Origin: a virus
IMG/VR virus record: IMGVR_UViG_3300018080_000058
Span: 1-41,437 of that record
Strand: one strand, 5' to 3'
DNA length: 41,437 nt
In this document: one piece after another, positions 13,415 to 21,763 of the stretch
How the letters are laid out: every line of letters starts with the position of its first letter
Position numbering within the stretch: the first letter of the stretch is position 1
Notes under the pieces: generated by a model
Databases searched by the model: none
What the model saw: the letters and a program-made list of their open reading frames with translations, nothing else
What the model was told of the DNA's origin: nothing
Translations under genes and position numbers: made by a program

Positions 13415-13668
13415 AGTAGCTCCCCCAGCGGCCCCAGCAGGTGGATCTCGTAGGTGGGCGGCCTTGGCGTGCCAATGATGAGCGGCGGCTCTGGTGCCGG
13501 CACTAGCGCCGCATCAAAGTCCACCTCTAGCAGCACCTGGGTAAAGCGGTGCTCCTGGTCCTCGTCTAGATGATCGGCTTCCAGGGCCACCTGGGTAAAG
13601 CGGTGCTCCTGGTCCTCGTCTAGATGATCGGCCTCTAGCAGCCCTTGGGTTACCCGCCGATCCGCCAT
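13411..13668 (-). CDS. Short repeat protein, paralogue B (two repeat units)
   Basis: 85 residues. The N-terminal half contains an 18-residue unit (L-E-A-D-H-L-D-E-D-Q-E-H-R-F-T-Q-V) in tandem, followed by L-L-E-V-D-F-D and a proline-rich tail. It is a paralogue of the 11273-11449 protein with one extra unit. The unit is probably a beta-hairpin in a fibrous or collar-like assembly. The start overlaps the stop of the 13668-14675 gene. Confidence 0.65.
   Translation of the reverse strand: MADRRVTQGLLEADHLDEDQEHRFTQVALEADHLDEDQEHRFTQVLLEVDFDAALVPAPEPPLIIGTPRPPTYEIHLLGPLGELL
13534..13641. repeat. Tandem 54-bp repeat inside paralogue B
   Basis: Two head-to-tail copies of 54 bp (starting at 13534 and 13588). 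The first 45 bases are identical and the last 9 differ. The repeat keeps frame and encodes 18 residues, so it is a recent unit duplication. Confidence 0.85.
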
Positions 13669-14675
13669 CAGCTGATCTCCATGCCCGCCTCAAGTGCGTT
13701 GACCTTGGCGATGGTCCAGGCGGTCCCGTCCAGGCACGTGTCAAAGATCTCGCTGAAGTATTTGTAGCTCACGTCCACCGCCAGATCGCCCCCGTTATAG
13801 TCGGCCCCACTGTACCGAATCAGCCGCTGGAAGTTGCCAGCGCCTGCCGATTCCAGCTTGGCCCGCGCGAGCCATTGCACAGCCGTCACCCCGCCCACAA
13901 CGGGCACCAGGTCTTCCATCTCGTAGGTGTCCTGGTCGGTTACCGTGCCGCTCTGGACATAGTCCGTGTCGTCGTTCGGCGGCTTTTCGTCCACACACTG
14001 CCAGTTTGCGCCCGCGCTGGGCGTGAAGTCGGTGTAGGTGCCAGCGCCCTCTGGAAACAGCCCATAGATGCCGCCCCTGCCGATCCAGCTGTTGTTGTCG
14101 GAGCCAGTGGTGTCGTTGATGGCGATGTCGTCGTAGTAGCCGGCGGCGTTTCTGTCATTCTCGTCAAGTCCCAGAAGGAACTTCGTCACCTCGGAGTAAC
14201 TGGTAGCCTGCGTATCAGTGGAGTCGATATCAATATCAGACTCTCCATCGACTTTCGTTTCTACTTCTCCGACTGAATTGTCTATGACTACGTGAATTTC
14301 GTGACAGTACCAGGCGCCCGGCGGGCACGCAATGGATCCGGTAGCTAGCAATGTGCCGCCCTCATCGCCGCGACGGACCTCGACGAGGTTGGTGGCCTTG
14401 TTATACATAAACGTCAATTGGTTGGCCTCATCGCGATCATAGAGCGACAGGAACACGGCAGTATAGTAACCCGCACTAGAGTAATAGTGGGGAATCCGCA
14501 GAAAGATTTCGGACGGGGAGCCGCTCAACGAATTTCCGATTCCCTCACTGCCATTAACATAAACGGATGCGCTTCCGGTGCGCTTGGTGCCAGTGTTAAT
14601 CTCTGGGCTGTTCCGAATCCAATCACATACATAAATAGACTGAGCCTCGAACCCTGTCATGAAAATCCTAGCCAT
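13668..14675 (-). CDS. Lectin-like (LamG/concanavalin-type) tail protein, receptor-binding candidate
   Basis: 335 residues. The order of strands and motifs (S-P-S-E-I-F-L-R-I-P; Y-T-A-V-F-L-S-L-Y-D; A-W-Y-C-H-E-I-H-V-V-I-D; A-G-Y-Y-D-D-I-A-I-N-D) is typical of phage proteins with a jelly-roll lectin fold, where D-D-I-A-I is the final strand. The C-terminal third (about 215-335) is a second domain. The DNA coding for the N-terminal half is noticeably richer in A+T and codon-atypical compared with its neighbours, suggesting acquisition by recombination. The ATG follows AGGAGG. A role in sugar receptor binding is inferred. Confidence 0.65.
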   Translation of the reverse strand: MARIFMTGFEAQSIYVCDWIRNSPEINTGTKRTGSASVYVNGSEGIGNSLSGSPSEIFLRIPHYYSSAGYYTAVFLSLYDRDEANQLTFMYNKATNLVEVRRGDEGGTLLATGSIACPPGAWYCHEIHVVIDNSVGEVETKVDGESDIDIDSTDTQATSYSEVTKFLLGLDENDRNAAGYYDDIAINDTTGSDNNSWIGRGGIYGLFPEGAGTYTDFTPSAGANWQCVDEKPPNDDTDYVQSGTVTDQDTYEMEDLVPVVGGVTAVQWLARAKLESAGAGNFQRLIRYSGADYNGGDLAVDVSYKYFSEIFDTCLDGTAWTIAKVNALEAGMEIS

Positions 14676-14726
14676 CGTTCCTCCTTGTCACGCCTTGATC
14701 GGTACAGCTGCCGCCCCGCCTGCCGC

Positions 14727-16610
14727 CTAGTCTATGCCCATCCACGTCTCATCCCACGTGATCGTCACCGTGGTACTGCCAGGCCCGTTCACAGCATCCC
14801 AGACAAAAACGCTGATGGCATTGTAGCCTGGTGCCAGCGTAAACAGGCTCAGCTGACTTCCTGGCAGCGGATTATCGCCTACCATGCGCCCCCGCCAGTC
14901 GCTGGTGAGCCCCGCCCCGCTGGGCCTGCAGTCTATGGTCAATGTCTCGCCCTCCTGCAGCAGGTAGTTGAACCACATACGGTGGCCGGTCGTGTCGTTG
15001 TGGATGCCCATAACAATCGGCTCAGGTGCGCCCACCTGGGCGGGGCATTCGATAGTGATGACGGGATGCACTTCGGCCGACCCGCCATTATGGACGATGG
15101 TCTGCCGCGAAGCCAAGGCCGAAGGAAATGCTCCCCCCACGTATAGCGCGCCGTCAGACGCTTCACACACGGCGGAGACCCACGGCCCCCACGGGGAGAC
15201 CGATAGGTTCACTAGCGGGCTGACGAAGGAGTACCCGTTCCACAGCGCCAGCCCCAATAGCGGCTGGCCGGTGGCATTGGCCTCCCCGAAATAGCCTCCC
15301 ACGAGCAGGGTCCCGTCCGATAGAGGGGCCAAACAGCTCGCATCGTCGTCCAGCCCCCCCGCTAGTTCGATCCACAGCTGTTGATAGCGCGCCGCGTGGC
15401 GCATGGGCGCAGCTCCATCCAGCGCAAACAGCCCCGCCCCATACATTTGCCCATCTGCTCCCCATGCCACGTCCAGCGGCCGATCATCCAAGGTGCCGCT
15501 CAGGGCTTGCCAGTTCGCCCCGTCCCACACCGCGATCCTGGTAGCTGGGTTCCCCCCTGCGGTCGTGAAATCGCCATAGGCATAAACATCCCCGTCAGGG
15601 CCGACACTGATGCCGAACACCGACAGGTTCATGCCCGCTCCCACTGGCCCCCACGCTGCTCCATTCCACACAGCGATGAAGTCCCCAGGGTCGCCAGCTG
15701 CGACGAAAAAGTCGCCGCCCGCATATACGAGACCATCATGCCCAACGGCGATCCCCCTGACAATGGCGCTGAACCCCGCGCCCAAAGCTGCAAAGGTATC
15801 GGTCACTGGGTCATAGCTGGCGATCCGGTTATAGGTGCCGCCTACACCGCCCGCCACGTCGGTAAAAGTCCCGCCAATGTACAATCTCCCGTCGGGACCC
15901 CATGCCTGACTATAAACGGGGCCATCCATGCCCGCTACGCCCCCCAGCTGCGACCATGCCGAGCCATCCCAGGCGGCGATCCCTTCCATGGCCGCGCCGC
16001 CTGCCGTTGTAAACGTGCCGCCCACATAGATCCGCCCGTCTGGTCCCTCTGTAATGGTGCTCACATAGTGCGGATCGACACCCCCGTCCAGGTCGGACCA
16101 TTCGCCGTTCTGGTACACTATGATATGATTCAGGGCTAGGTCTTGCGCGTCGTCCAGCGTATCGCTGTCGGCCTCGCCGTAGAAGAAGGGGTCCGCTGCC
16201 AGCAGGCGCAGCACAAAGCGCTCCTGGCCGGCCTCCTCCGCGTCCAGCTCCATGCCGCTGTCATAGTGGCAGTGGACGGTTCGCAGCCCGTCATATCCAT
16301 AGTAACGCAGCTCCAGGGGCAGGACCGCCCGATGCGGCGAGACCGCGTCTAGCAGCGCGCGCCGAAAAGCATAGTAGCTGGATCGTTGCCCAGCGCCCGC
16401 TATGCCCATCACCATCTGGATGACACGTGGCTGCACCTTCGCCCGCTGCCAGCTTGCCCCGTCTAGCAACGCATAGGATGTCAGTATGTTGTCCACAGGC
16501 GGCATTCCGACCCCCGTCACCGTCATCAGCGTGATCCCGTTCTGGGGCCCCAGTATAAATTCGGTGTCGTCGGGCAGCACGATTGCCCAGTAGGGCCGCT
16601 CTACCTTCAT
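14727..16610 (-). CDS. Distal tail (Dit-like) protein with inserted beta-propeller
   Basis: 627 residues. Residues 1-145 look like a phage distal tail protein N-terminal domain (ring-forming, ending in L-R-L-L-A-A-D-P-F-F-Y). About 165-520 is a run of repeats of the type G-P-D-G-x-x-Y-V-G-G-x-F-T-T-A-G-G followed by I-A-x-W-D-G, a kelch/delta-60-like propeller. About 525-627 resumes a Dit-style beta-sandwich with G-E-T-L-T-I-D-C-R and a final T-V-T-I-T-W. The propeller thus interrupts the Dit fold like the carbohydrate-binding insertions of evolved Dit proteins. Four-base overlap with the tape measure gene. Confidence 0.75.
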   Translation of the reverse strand: MKVERPYWAIVLPDDTEFILGPQNGITLMTVTGVGMPPVDNILTSYALLDGASWQRAKVQPRVIQMVMGIAGAGQRSSYYAFRRALLDAVSPHRAVLPLELRYYGYDGLRTVHCHYDSGMELDAEEAGQERFVLRLLAADPFFYGEADSDTLDDAQDLALNHIIVYQNGEWSDLDGGVDPHYVSTITEGPDGRIYVGGTFTTAGGAAMEGIAAWDGSAWSQLGGVAGMDGPVYSQAWGPDGRLYIGGTFTDVAGGVGGTYNRIASYDPVTDTFAALGAGFSAIVRGIAVGHDGLVYAGGDFFVAAGDPGDFIAVWNGAAWGPVGAGMNLSVFGISVGPDGDVYAYGDFTTAGGNPATRIAVWDGANWQALSGTLDDRPLDVAWGADGQMYGAGLFALDGAAPMRHAARYQQLWIELAGGLDDDASCLAPLSDGTLLVGGYFGEANATGQPLLGLALWNGYSFVSPLVNLSVSPWGPWVSAVCEASDGALYVGGAFPSALASRQTIVHNGGSAEVHPVITIECPAQVGAPEPIVMGIHNDTTGHRMWFNYLLQEGETLTIDCRPSGAGLTSDWRGRMVGDNPLPGSQLSLFTLAPGYNAISVFVWDAVNGPGSTTVTITWDETWMGID

Positions 16611-19390
16611 CCCAACGCCTCCAGCGCCGCAAAGTCGGCCAGAATAGGCTCAACCGGTGCGGCCGTGTTCACCGTCAGGTTCAGGTTGCGATTGACAGTT
16701 GTGGTGCGCCCCGCCTGCGACATGGGCTGTCGCGCCACAGCCATCGCCCGCGCCGTGTCCAGTTGCAGCGCCGCCTGCAGCCTGGGCACCTCTGTTGCTG
16801 CCAGCTGCCGCATCGCGTCACTGATCCCTCGCAGCCCCAGCTCAAACGGGGTCGGGCTCCCAGGCGTCAGCCAGCCTGGAAGCGACAGCCCCGCGATCTT
16901 GTCCTTCAGCGTGCCCAGCCAGCCGATCACGCCCTCGATGGCAATCTTGATGCCCTGGAAGGCCAGCTTCCAGCTGAGGAGTACGTTGTCGGCAAACCAC
17001 TGCAGAGCCTTGCCGAACTCCCCCTTGACCCAGCTTCGCAGCTTTTCGAACAGCGGCAGGATATGCTTGCTCAGGTACGCCCCTACCGCCTGGAACTTGT
17101 CCAGCACCCATTGGATGGCCGGGGCTAGGAAGTCGTTCAGCTCGCCGCCCACTTCCTCGCTCTTTGCAAACAGGCCCTCGAACATGGGGCGCACGAGATT
17201 CTCCCAGACGCCCACTAGCGCCTCCAGAGCTTTGCTTATCAGCGCGATATACACCTCGGCCAGCGCCTGGAACAGCGGCACGACGAATTCTTGGATGAAG
17301 TTGACGACGCCCTGGATCACGGGCAGCAGGTGCTCCTGGAACCAGCTGACCAGCACGCCTATGGCTGCGGGGATGGTCTCCCCGAAAAAGGTGCCCATCG
17401 CCTGCAGCACGGGCTGCACGTTGCTCTCCCAAAATGCCTTCAGTGCTGCCATAGCTGCAGGGATATTCGTCCGCAGCCATTCCCCTATGGCCTGGAATGT
17501 CGGCTGCAGCGTGTTCTGCCACAACTCTGTCAGGAACGTGCGAATGCCGCCCCAGTCCTCTGTCCATGCTGCCGTCAGCACGCCCACAGCCGCGCCTATG
17601 GCAAGAATCACTCCGCCCACGCCCGACAGCGCCGTGGCTATGCCAGCGATAGCGGCTGCAATGGCCGCCCCCGCTAGAATGGCTCCGATAGCTATCAGCG
17701 CGGCCTTGAATCCCTCGGAATGTTCGTTTACAAAGACCGCGACGCGCTCCACAAAGTCCCCCACTGCGTCCGCGATCTCCAGGATGCGCGCCCCCACTTC
17801 CTCTCCGAACATGGTCGCCAAAGCGCCGCCCACGTCCCCGCCCACTAGCTGCCTGATAGCCTCTGCCGCCGTCTCTAGGGCGGGGCCGATCTTGTCCTCG
17901 AATAGATCCACCAGAACGGGGCCATACTTCTCGGCCAGATCGGTGACCAGGGTTATCATGGCCTTCAGTGCTGGGTTGAGGGCCGTGCCGATGGAGTCTT
18001 TGGCGTTGCGCCACTGATTGCGCAAGATCGCCATTTGCGACTCCGTGGTCGCATACCGCTGGCCCGCTTCCTCGGCCAGAGCCGTGTTCTCCGCCCATGC
18101 GTCAGAAGCGCCGTCCATGCTCCGCGTCAGCAGGTCGCCCGCATTACTGACCGACAGGAATGCCCGCACGAGCCGCTGATCGCCAAGCTCCAGCGCCTCC
18201 AGCGTGCCGAGGGCCTCGTCACCTTGCGCGCCCAGCCCCAGCACAAAGCGCTCAAACGCCGCCCCTGCATCGCGCTCCCATAGCTGGGTGAACTCGTCGG
18301 CGGTCATGCCCGCCACTTGCGCAAACGTGTCCAGCTGCGTCGCCGCCTCTTCTGCCGTGGTGCCATGCGCTGCCGCCAACGCTTCCAGTGACGCCTGTTC
18401 CTTGGCTATGTCCTGTTGCAGATCGCGCACAGCCTTTTCGCGTGCCATGCGCGTCGCTTGGCTGGCATTCGCGCTGGTCTCGGCCAGCCGCGTCTCAGCG
18501 ATGGCCAGCCGCTCCGCCAGATCGCCAAGCTCCTCCTGGCTCTTGGCCATGGCCTCGCTGTTGTCAATCACCGTGCCAGCCGCCTGTTGCGCGCCTGCCG
18601 CAGCCGTGTTCATGGCGATCAGCACCTTCTGCACAGCGGTGCCGCCCGCCTCCGCCTGGACGCCCACGCTCGCCATTGCCGTCCCTATGCCCAGCACGTC
18701 CGCCTCTGTCAGCCCCGCGATAGCGCCCGCGCCCGCTATGCGCTGGGCAAAGCTCAGAATCTGCGGCTCGTTGGTGGCAAAGTTGTTGCCCAGGTCCACA
18801 ATGGCCGACCCCAGCCTGTCCACATCCTCCTGGGCTGTGCCCATCACATTCATAAACTGGGCAAAGCCCACAGCGGCCTCGTCCGTGGTCAGATCGGTTG
18901 CGGTGCCTATGTCTGCAATCACGCTGGTAAAGTCGAGCAGCCCCTCCTTGGCTATGCCAAGCTGTCCGCCCAGCTCGCCAATGCGCATCAGTTCCTCTAC
19001 CGATACGGGCACCGTCGCGGCCAGATCTTTGAACTCCTGTTTCAGGGCTTGCCCAGCCTCGTTCAGCACGCCAAAGTCGCTAGTCAGGCCCTCGGTTGTC
19101 TTCACCACGCCTGCAAAGGCCGTCTCCACGCTGTTCGCTGTCTTGACGCTATCTACGCCCAGCGCCGCCAAAGAGCCGCCCACAGCTGTTGCAGCCGCCC
19201 CAGCTGCCAGCCCAGCGACGCCTAGTCCCTTCATGACGGTGCCGCCAACGCCAAGGAACTTCTGGCCCATGGTCTGCGTCGCGCGCCCCGTCTGGGCCAC
19301 CGCATCATCCACCAGCCGCCCATAGCGACCCATGGCTCGGTTGAAGCCCGCCATGTCGAAAACGGCCTCTAGACCTATCTTCTGGACCAT
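16607..19390 (-). CDS. Tail tape measure protein
   Basis: 927 residues. The N-terminal third has the TP901-type core (about 95-260: T-E-G-L-T-S-D-F-G, L-M-R-I-G-E-L-G-G-Q-L-G-I, A-T-D-L-T-T-D-E-A-A). A coiled coil lies near 285-345, and very hydrophobic segments (about 545-610) are consistent with membrane insertion during DNA ejection. Repeated W-x-x-x-V-x-P-x-L-Q-A helices follow. Using about 0.15 nm per residue, the tail would be near 140 nm long. It follows the chaperone pair, the standard order. Confidence 0.93.
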   Translation of the reverse strand: MVQKIGLEAVFDMAGFNRAMGRYGRLVDDAVAQTGRATQTMGQKFLGVGGTVMKGLGVAGLAAGAAATAVGGSLAALGVDSVKTANSVETAFAGVVKTTEGLTSDFGVLNEAGQALKQEFKDLAATVPVSVEELMRIGELGGQLGIAKEGLLDFTSVIADIGTATDLTTDEAAVGFAQFMNVMGTAQEDVDRLGSAIVDLGNNFATNEPQILSFAQRIAGAGAIAGLTEADVLGIGTAMASVGVQAEAGGTAVQKVLIAMNTAAAGAQQAAGTVIDNSEAMAKSQEELGDLAERLAIAETRLAETSANASQATRMAREKAVRDLQQDIAKEQASLEALAAAHGTTAEEAATQLDTFAQVAGMTADEFTQLWERDAGAAFERFVLGLGAQGDEALGTLEALELGDQRLVRAFLSVSNAGDLLTRSMDGASDAWAENTALAEEAGQRYATTESQMAILRNQWRNAKDSIGTALNPALKAMITLVTDLAEKYGPVLVDLFEDKIGPALETAAEAIRQLVGGDVGGALATMFGEEVGARILEIADAVGDFVERVAVFVNEHSEGFKAALIAIGAILAGAAIAAAIAGIATALSGVGGVILAIGAAVGVLTAAWTEDWGGIRTFLTELWQNTLQPTFQAIGEWLRTNIPAAMAALKAFWESNVQPVLQAMGTFFGETIPAAIGVLVSWFQEHLLPVIQGVVNFIQEFVVPLFQALAEVYIALISKALEALVGVWENLVRPMFEGLFAKSEEVGGELNDFLAPAIQWVLDKFQAVGAYLSKHILPLFEKLRSWVKGEFGKALQWFADNVLLSWKLAFQGIKIAIEGVIGWLGTLKDKIAGLSLPGWLTPGSPTPFELGLRGISDAMRQLAATEVPRLQAALQLDTARAMAVARQPMSQAGRTTTVNRNLNLTVNTAAPVEPILADFAALEALG

Positions 19391-19650
19391 CAGAAGCCCC
19401 GCCCTACACTAGCGCGCCGTCGCGCGCGTTCCGCTGCCGCATGCTGCTCCCGCTGCTCTACCGCTTCCCGCATGCTCTCGCAGCGGTACACTGCCAGCAT
19501 CTCCGCCCGCACGTGGACGGGCTTTTCTTCCCATACGTCGGGCGATACGCCCCAGAAGCGCGCTGCCAGCCGCTCCTGATACGGCAGCGCGTAGCTCCAT
19601 TCACCCCCCGTCGGGGCTACCATTCTTAGGGGCTTGCCCTTCCACCTCAC
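19390..19650 (-). CDS. Tail assembly chaperone, second frame (GT-type partner)
   Basis: 86 residues, helical and basic at its end (R-A-R-R-R-A-S-V-G). It overlaps the upstream chaperone by 50 bases in another frame and ends overlapping the tape measure start, the classical place of the T part of the G/GT pair. A GTG at 19650 could start it alone, but no good ribosome site precedes it. A slippery T6C run at 19654-19660 lies immediately upstream in the correct register to make a fusion by +1 or -2 frameshift. Confidence 0.78.
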   Translation of the reverse strand: MRWKGKPLRMVAPTGGEWSYALPYQERLAARFWGVSPDVWEEKPVHVRAEMLAVYRCESMREAVEQREQHAAAERARRRASVGRGF

Positions 19651-20176
19651 GTCGAAAAAACTGCTCCATCTCCTCAGCCGCCCGCTGCAGCTCTTTGCTG
19701 CCTTCGGCAGACAGCGCCATGATCCGCTGCAGCAGCATGACCGTGTCCTTGGGCGTGCGCGTGTACTCGTACGTCAGATATTGCTCGCGGCGCTCCAGCG
19801 GGTCGTCGCTGATCTCCAGCCCCAGCGCGTCCATACGCTGCAGCCATGCGTCGTCTGGGCCGTCCAGCACAACGCCCTCCGACAGCATATACCGCACGCC
19901 CCGAATGCCCGTTCGTTGTTGTAGCTCCTCCCGAGCAGCTTGGTACGCCTGCCAAGCTGCTCGGTCCTCGTCTGATTCCAGCGTCTCCTCCGTATGCTCG
20001 TGCTCCTCTAGGGTGCCTGCCACAGTGCGAACCGTGTAGGTAGGCGGGTCCAGCGGGGCGCCGTTGTCCCGCATCTCCCGCTCTACCCGCACGCGCAGCT
20101 GATTGAAAGCCTCCATAGAGACAGCGCGCAGCTGCAAAGGCCCGCCGCTGGTCTCATAGATGTCCTTGGCCGCCAT
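19601..20176 (-). CDS. Tail assembly chaperone (G-type)
   Basis: 191 residues, acidic and helical, located between tail tube and tape measure genes. Such chaperones coat the tape measure while the tube polymerises. F173-F174 are encoded by TTTTTT, the candidate slip site. Frameshifting there would replace the last 17 residues with D plus the 86-residue downstream frame, giving a 261-residue fusion. The ATG at 20176 follows GGAGGGGGCAA. Confidence 0.8.
   Translation of the reverse strand: MAAKDIYETSGGPLQLRAVSMEAFNQLRVRVEREMRDNGAPLDPPTYTVRTVAGTLEEHEHTEETLESDEDRAAWQAYQAAREELQQRTGIRGVRYMLSEGVVLDGPDDAWLQRMDALGLEISDDPLERREQYLTYEYTRTPKDTVMLLQRIMALSAEGSKELQRAAEEMEQFFRREVEGQAPKNGSPDGG
19654..19660 (-). 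promoter_or_regulatory. Candidate programmed frameshift site TTTTTTC
   Basis: In the zero frame the site reads TTT-TTT-CGA, codons 173-175 of the G-type chaperone. Moving one base forward gives TTC-GAC-GTG, the frame of the downstream chaperone; moving two bases back reaches the same frame with perfect tRNA re-pairing on T6. It sits four bases before the downstream GTG. Confidence 0.65.
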
Positions 20177-20195
20177 TTGCCCCCTCCGCTATCCG

Positions 20196-21647
20196 TTACG
20201 ATCCGTAGATCACGACGCCGCCATTGCCTGCCGCCCACACCCTGTTCGGGTCGCCTGCCAGCACCGCCGTCAGGCCAGTGTTGTCAGCCGTAGCGAAAGG
20301 CTCCCACGTGTACCCGCCGTCCCTGGTACGGAAGATCGTGCCTTCGGGTGTGCCGTCGTCGTGTACCATGAAGCCGATCATCTCGTTCAGGAAATGCAGC
20401 CCGTTCACTTCCCCCGCGCCGCTGCCGGTGAACCCGCGCTCACCCCAGTTGTCGCCCGCGTCCTCCGTGAACCAAAGCTCGCCGTCGTCGTACCCGCAGA
20501 ACCAGCGCCATTCCGTCACCATCTGGACAGCATAGATGTCCTGGCCCGCTTGCGCGGCCGGGGCACCTGCAGCCGCCCATGTCAGCCCCCCGTTTGCCGT
20601 GCGCGCGATCACGTTCCCATCGCCCACGGCGATGCCGTTCTCGCGGTCCACAAAGTCAATGGCATAGTAGGGGTTGGCGTGAATCACGCCTTCCTCGTAG
20701 GCCGTCCAGGTCTCGCCGCCATCCGTGCTCTTGTAGATATACCCGTCGTCCGTGACAGCGAACACACTGTAGCGGTCGTGGGCATACATGGCCAGGATAT
20801 ACTGGCCGACGGTCGCGCCGACGTTGACGGTCGTCCAGGTCGCGCCGCCATCGTCGCTATAGGCTACCTCAGCTGGGTTGGCACCATCGGTCACGGATCG
20901 CGCGACCAGAATGCGTCGCACGCCCGCGCCCATGACGAAATAGCAGACAGCGCCGATATCCTCGTCCACTGCAAACGGGTCTGCCGCCGCTGCGGTCCAG
21001 GTCACGCCTGCATCTTCCGTGATATATAGCTCTGCCTCTGCCGCCACAGCGCCTTCCCCCGTGGCAACCATATGGTCCCAAGGCTTGGTCAAAGCGCCGC
21101 CATCGCCCGCACAGCGGCTGTCATCGCACATTGCCAGCGCCAGCAGGTTCTCAGTCGCGCCGATGGTCTGGGCCAGCCCCTCTAGCGCCTGCAGCGTGTA
21201 GAGATTCTGGAACGCGAACGGCACCTCTAGCAGCGATTCCGCGTCGTCCCCTGGCGTCCTGGATGCCAGAGCACTATAGGTCCGTCCGGTCCTCATGGCG
21301 TGGTACAGCACAAAGGTGCGCTCCGTGTTGGTAAACAGGTCGCGCCGCCCCCGTGCCATCTTGTTCAGGATGATGTTGCCTGGGCAATCCCACTCCTCCA
21401 GGTAATCCAGCACTGGCCCCACTGGGGCCGTGATGGACGTGGACGGAACGTCGGGTTCGCCCCGCATGAGCTTGCTCAGCTCATAGGCCCCCACCTTGGT
21501 CTTGTCAGGGCAAAACAGCGGCGTCACGTCGCCCTCTGGCACCTCGATGTCGCCGTGCCCGTGACAGCCCAGATACTGCGGCATCGTGTTGGGTCCGTCA
21601 GGCTGGACCCAGATCGCCGCCTCGCCTGCCACATAATAGTCACTCAT
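20196..21647 (-). CDS. Major tail tube protein with C-terminal BNR/Ycf48-like beta-propeller
   Basis: 483 residues. Position (after connectors, before chaperones) and the N-terminal 170 residues (Y-Y-V-A-G-E-A-A-I-W-V, G-D-I-E-V-P-E-G-D-V-T) suit a tail tube subunit. From about 208 there are six Asp-box-like motifs of the type S-x-D-G-G-x-T-W (E-D-A-G-V-T-W, D-D-G-G-A-T-W, T-D-G-G-E-T-W, A-N-G-G-L-T-W, E-D-A-G-D-N-W, R-D-G-G-Y-T-W), one per blade of a BNR/Ycf48-like propeller. No sialidase catalytic residues are evident, so binding or decoration is more likely. If correct, hundreds of propellers would stud the tail. Confidence 0.72.
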   Translation of the reverse strand: MSDYYVAGEAAIWVQPDGPNTMPQYLGCHGHGDIEVPEGDVTPLFCPDKTKVGAYELSKLMRGEPDVPSTSITAPVGPVLDYLEEWDCPGNIILNKMARGRRDLFTNTERTFVLYHAMRTGRTYSALASRTPGDDAESLLEVPFAFQNLYTLQALEGLAQTIGATENLLALAMCDDSRCAGDGGALTKPWDHMVATGEGAVAAEAELYITEDAGVTWTAAAADPFAVDEDIGAVCYFVMGAGVRRILVARSVTDGANPAEVAYSDDGGATWTTVNVGATVGQYILAMYAHDRYSVFAVTDDGYIYKSTDGGETWTAYEEGVIHANPYYAIDFVDRENGIAVGDGNVIARTANGGLTWAAAGAPAAQAGQDIYAVQMVTEWRWFCGYDDGELWFTEDAGDNWGERGFTGSGAGEVNGLHFLNEMIGFMVHDDGTPEGTIFRTRDGGYTWEPFATADNTGLTAVLAGDPNRVWAAGNGGVVIYGS

Positions 21648-21763
21648 CGCTCGCTTCCCTCCGTGTAGCGTCCCTGCAGGGCCGTACGGTTATTCACTTG
21701 TCGTCCCGAACTATGCGATTTGTACCGAGCCAGCCTGCCACGGCGTGACACGCGCCAAGCGGC

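Noticed and set aside
16665-18017. Long plus-strand open frame (450 codons) opposite the tape measure gene
   Set aside because: Composition is serine/proline/arginine-rich without domain structure, it lacks a ribosome site, and the minus-strand tape measure frame explains the region. It is a high-GC shadow.
16842-18098. Second minus-strand open frame inside the tape measure gene
   Set aside because: Glycine/arginine-rich shadow in another frame of a strongly supported gene; no start signal.
21648-21763. Promoter or small gene between tail tube and gp10-like genes
   Set aside because: Only poorly spaced -35/-10-like words and no open frame with a ribosome site other than that of the tail tube gene.
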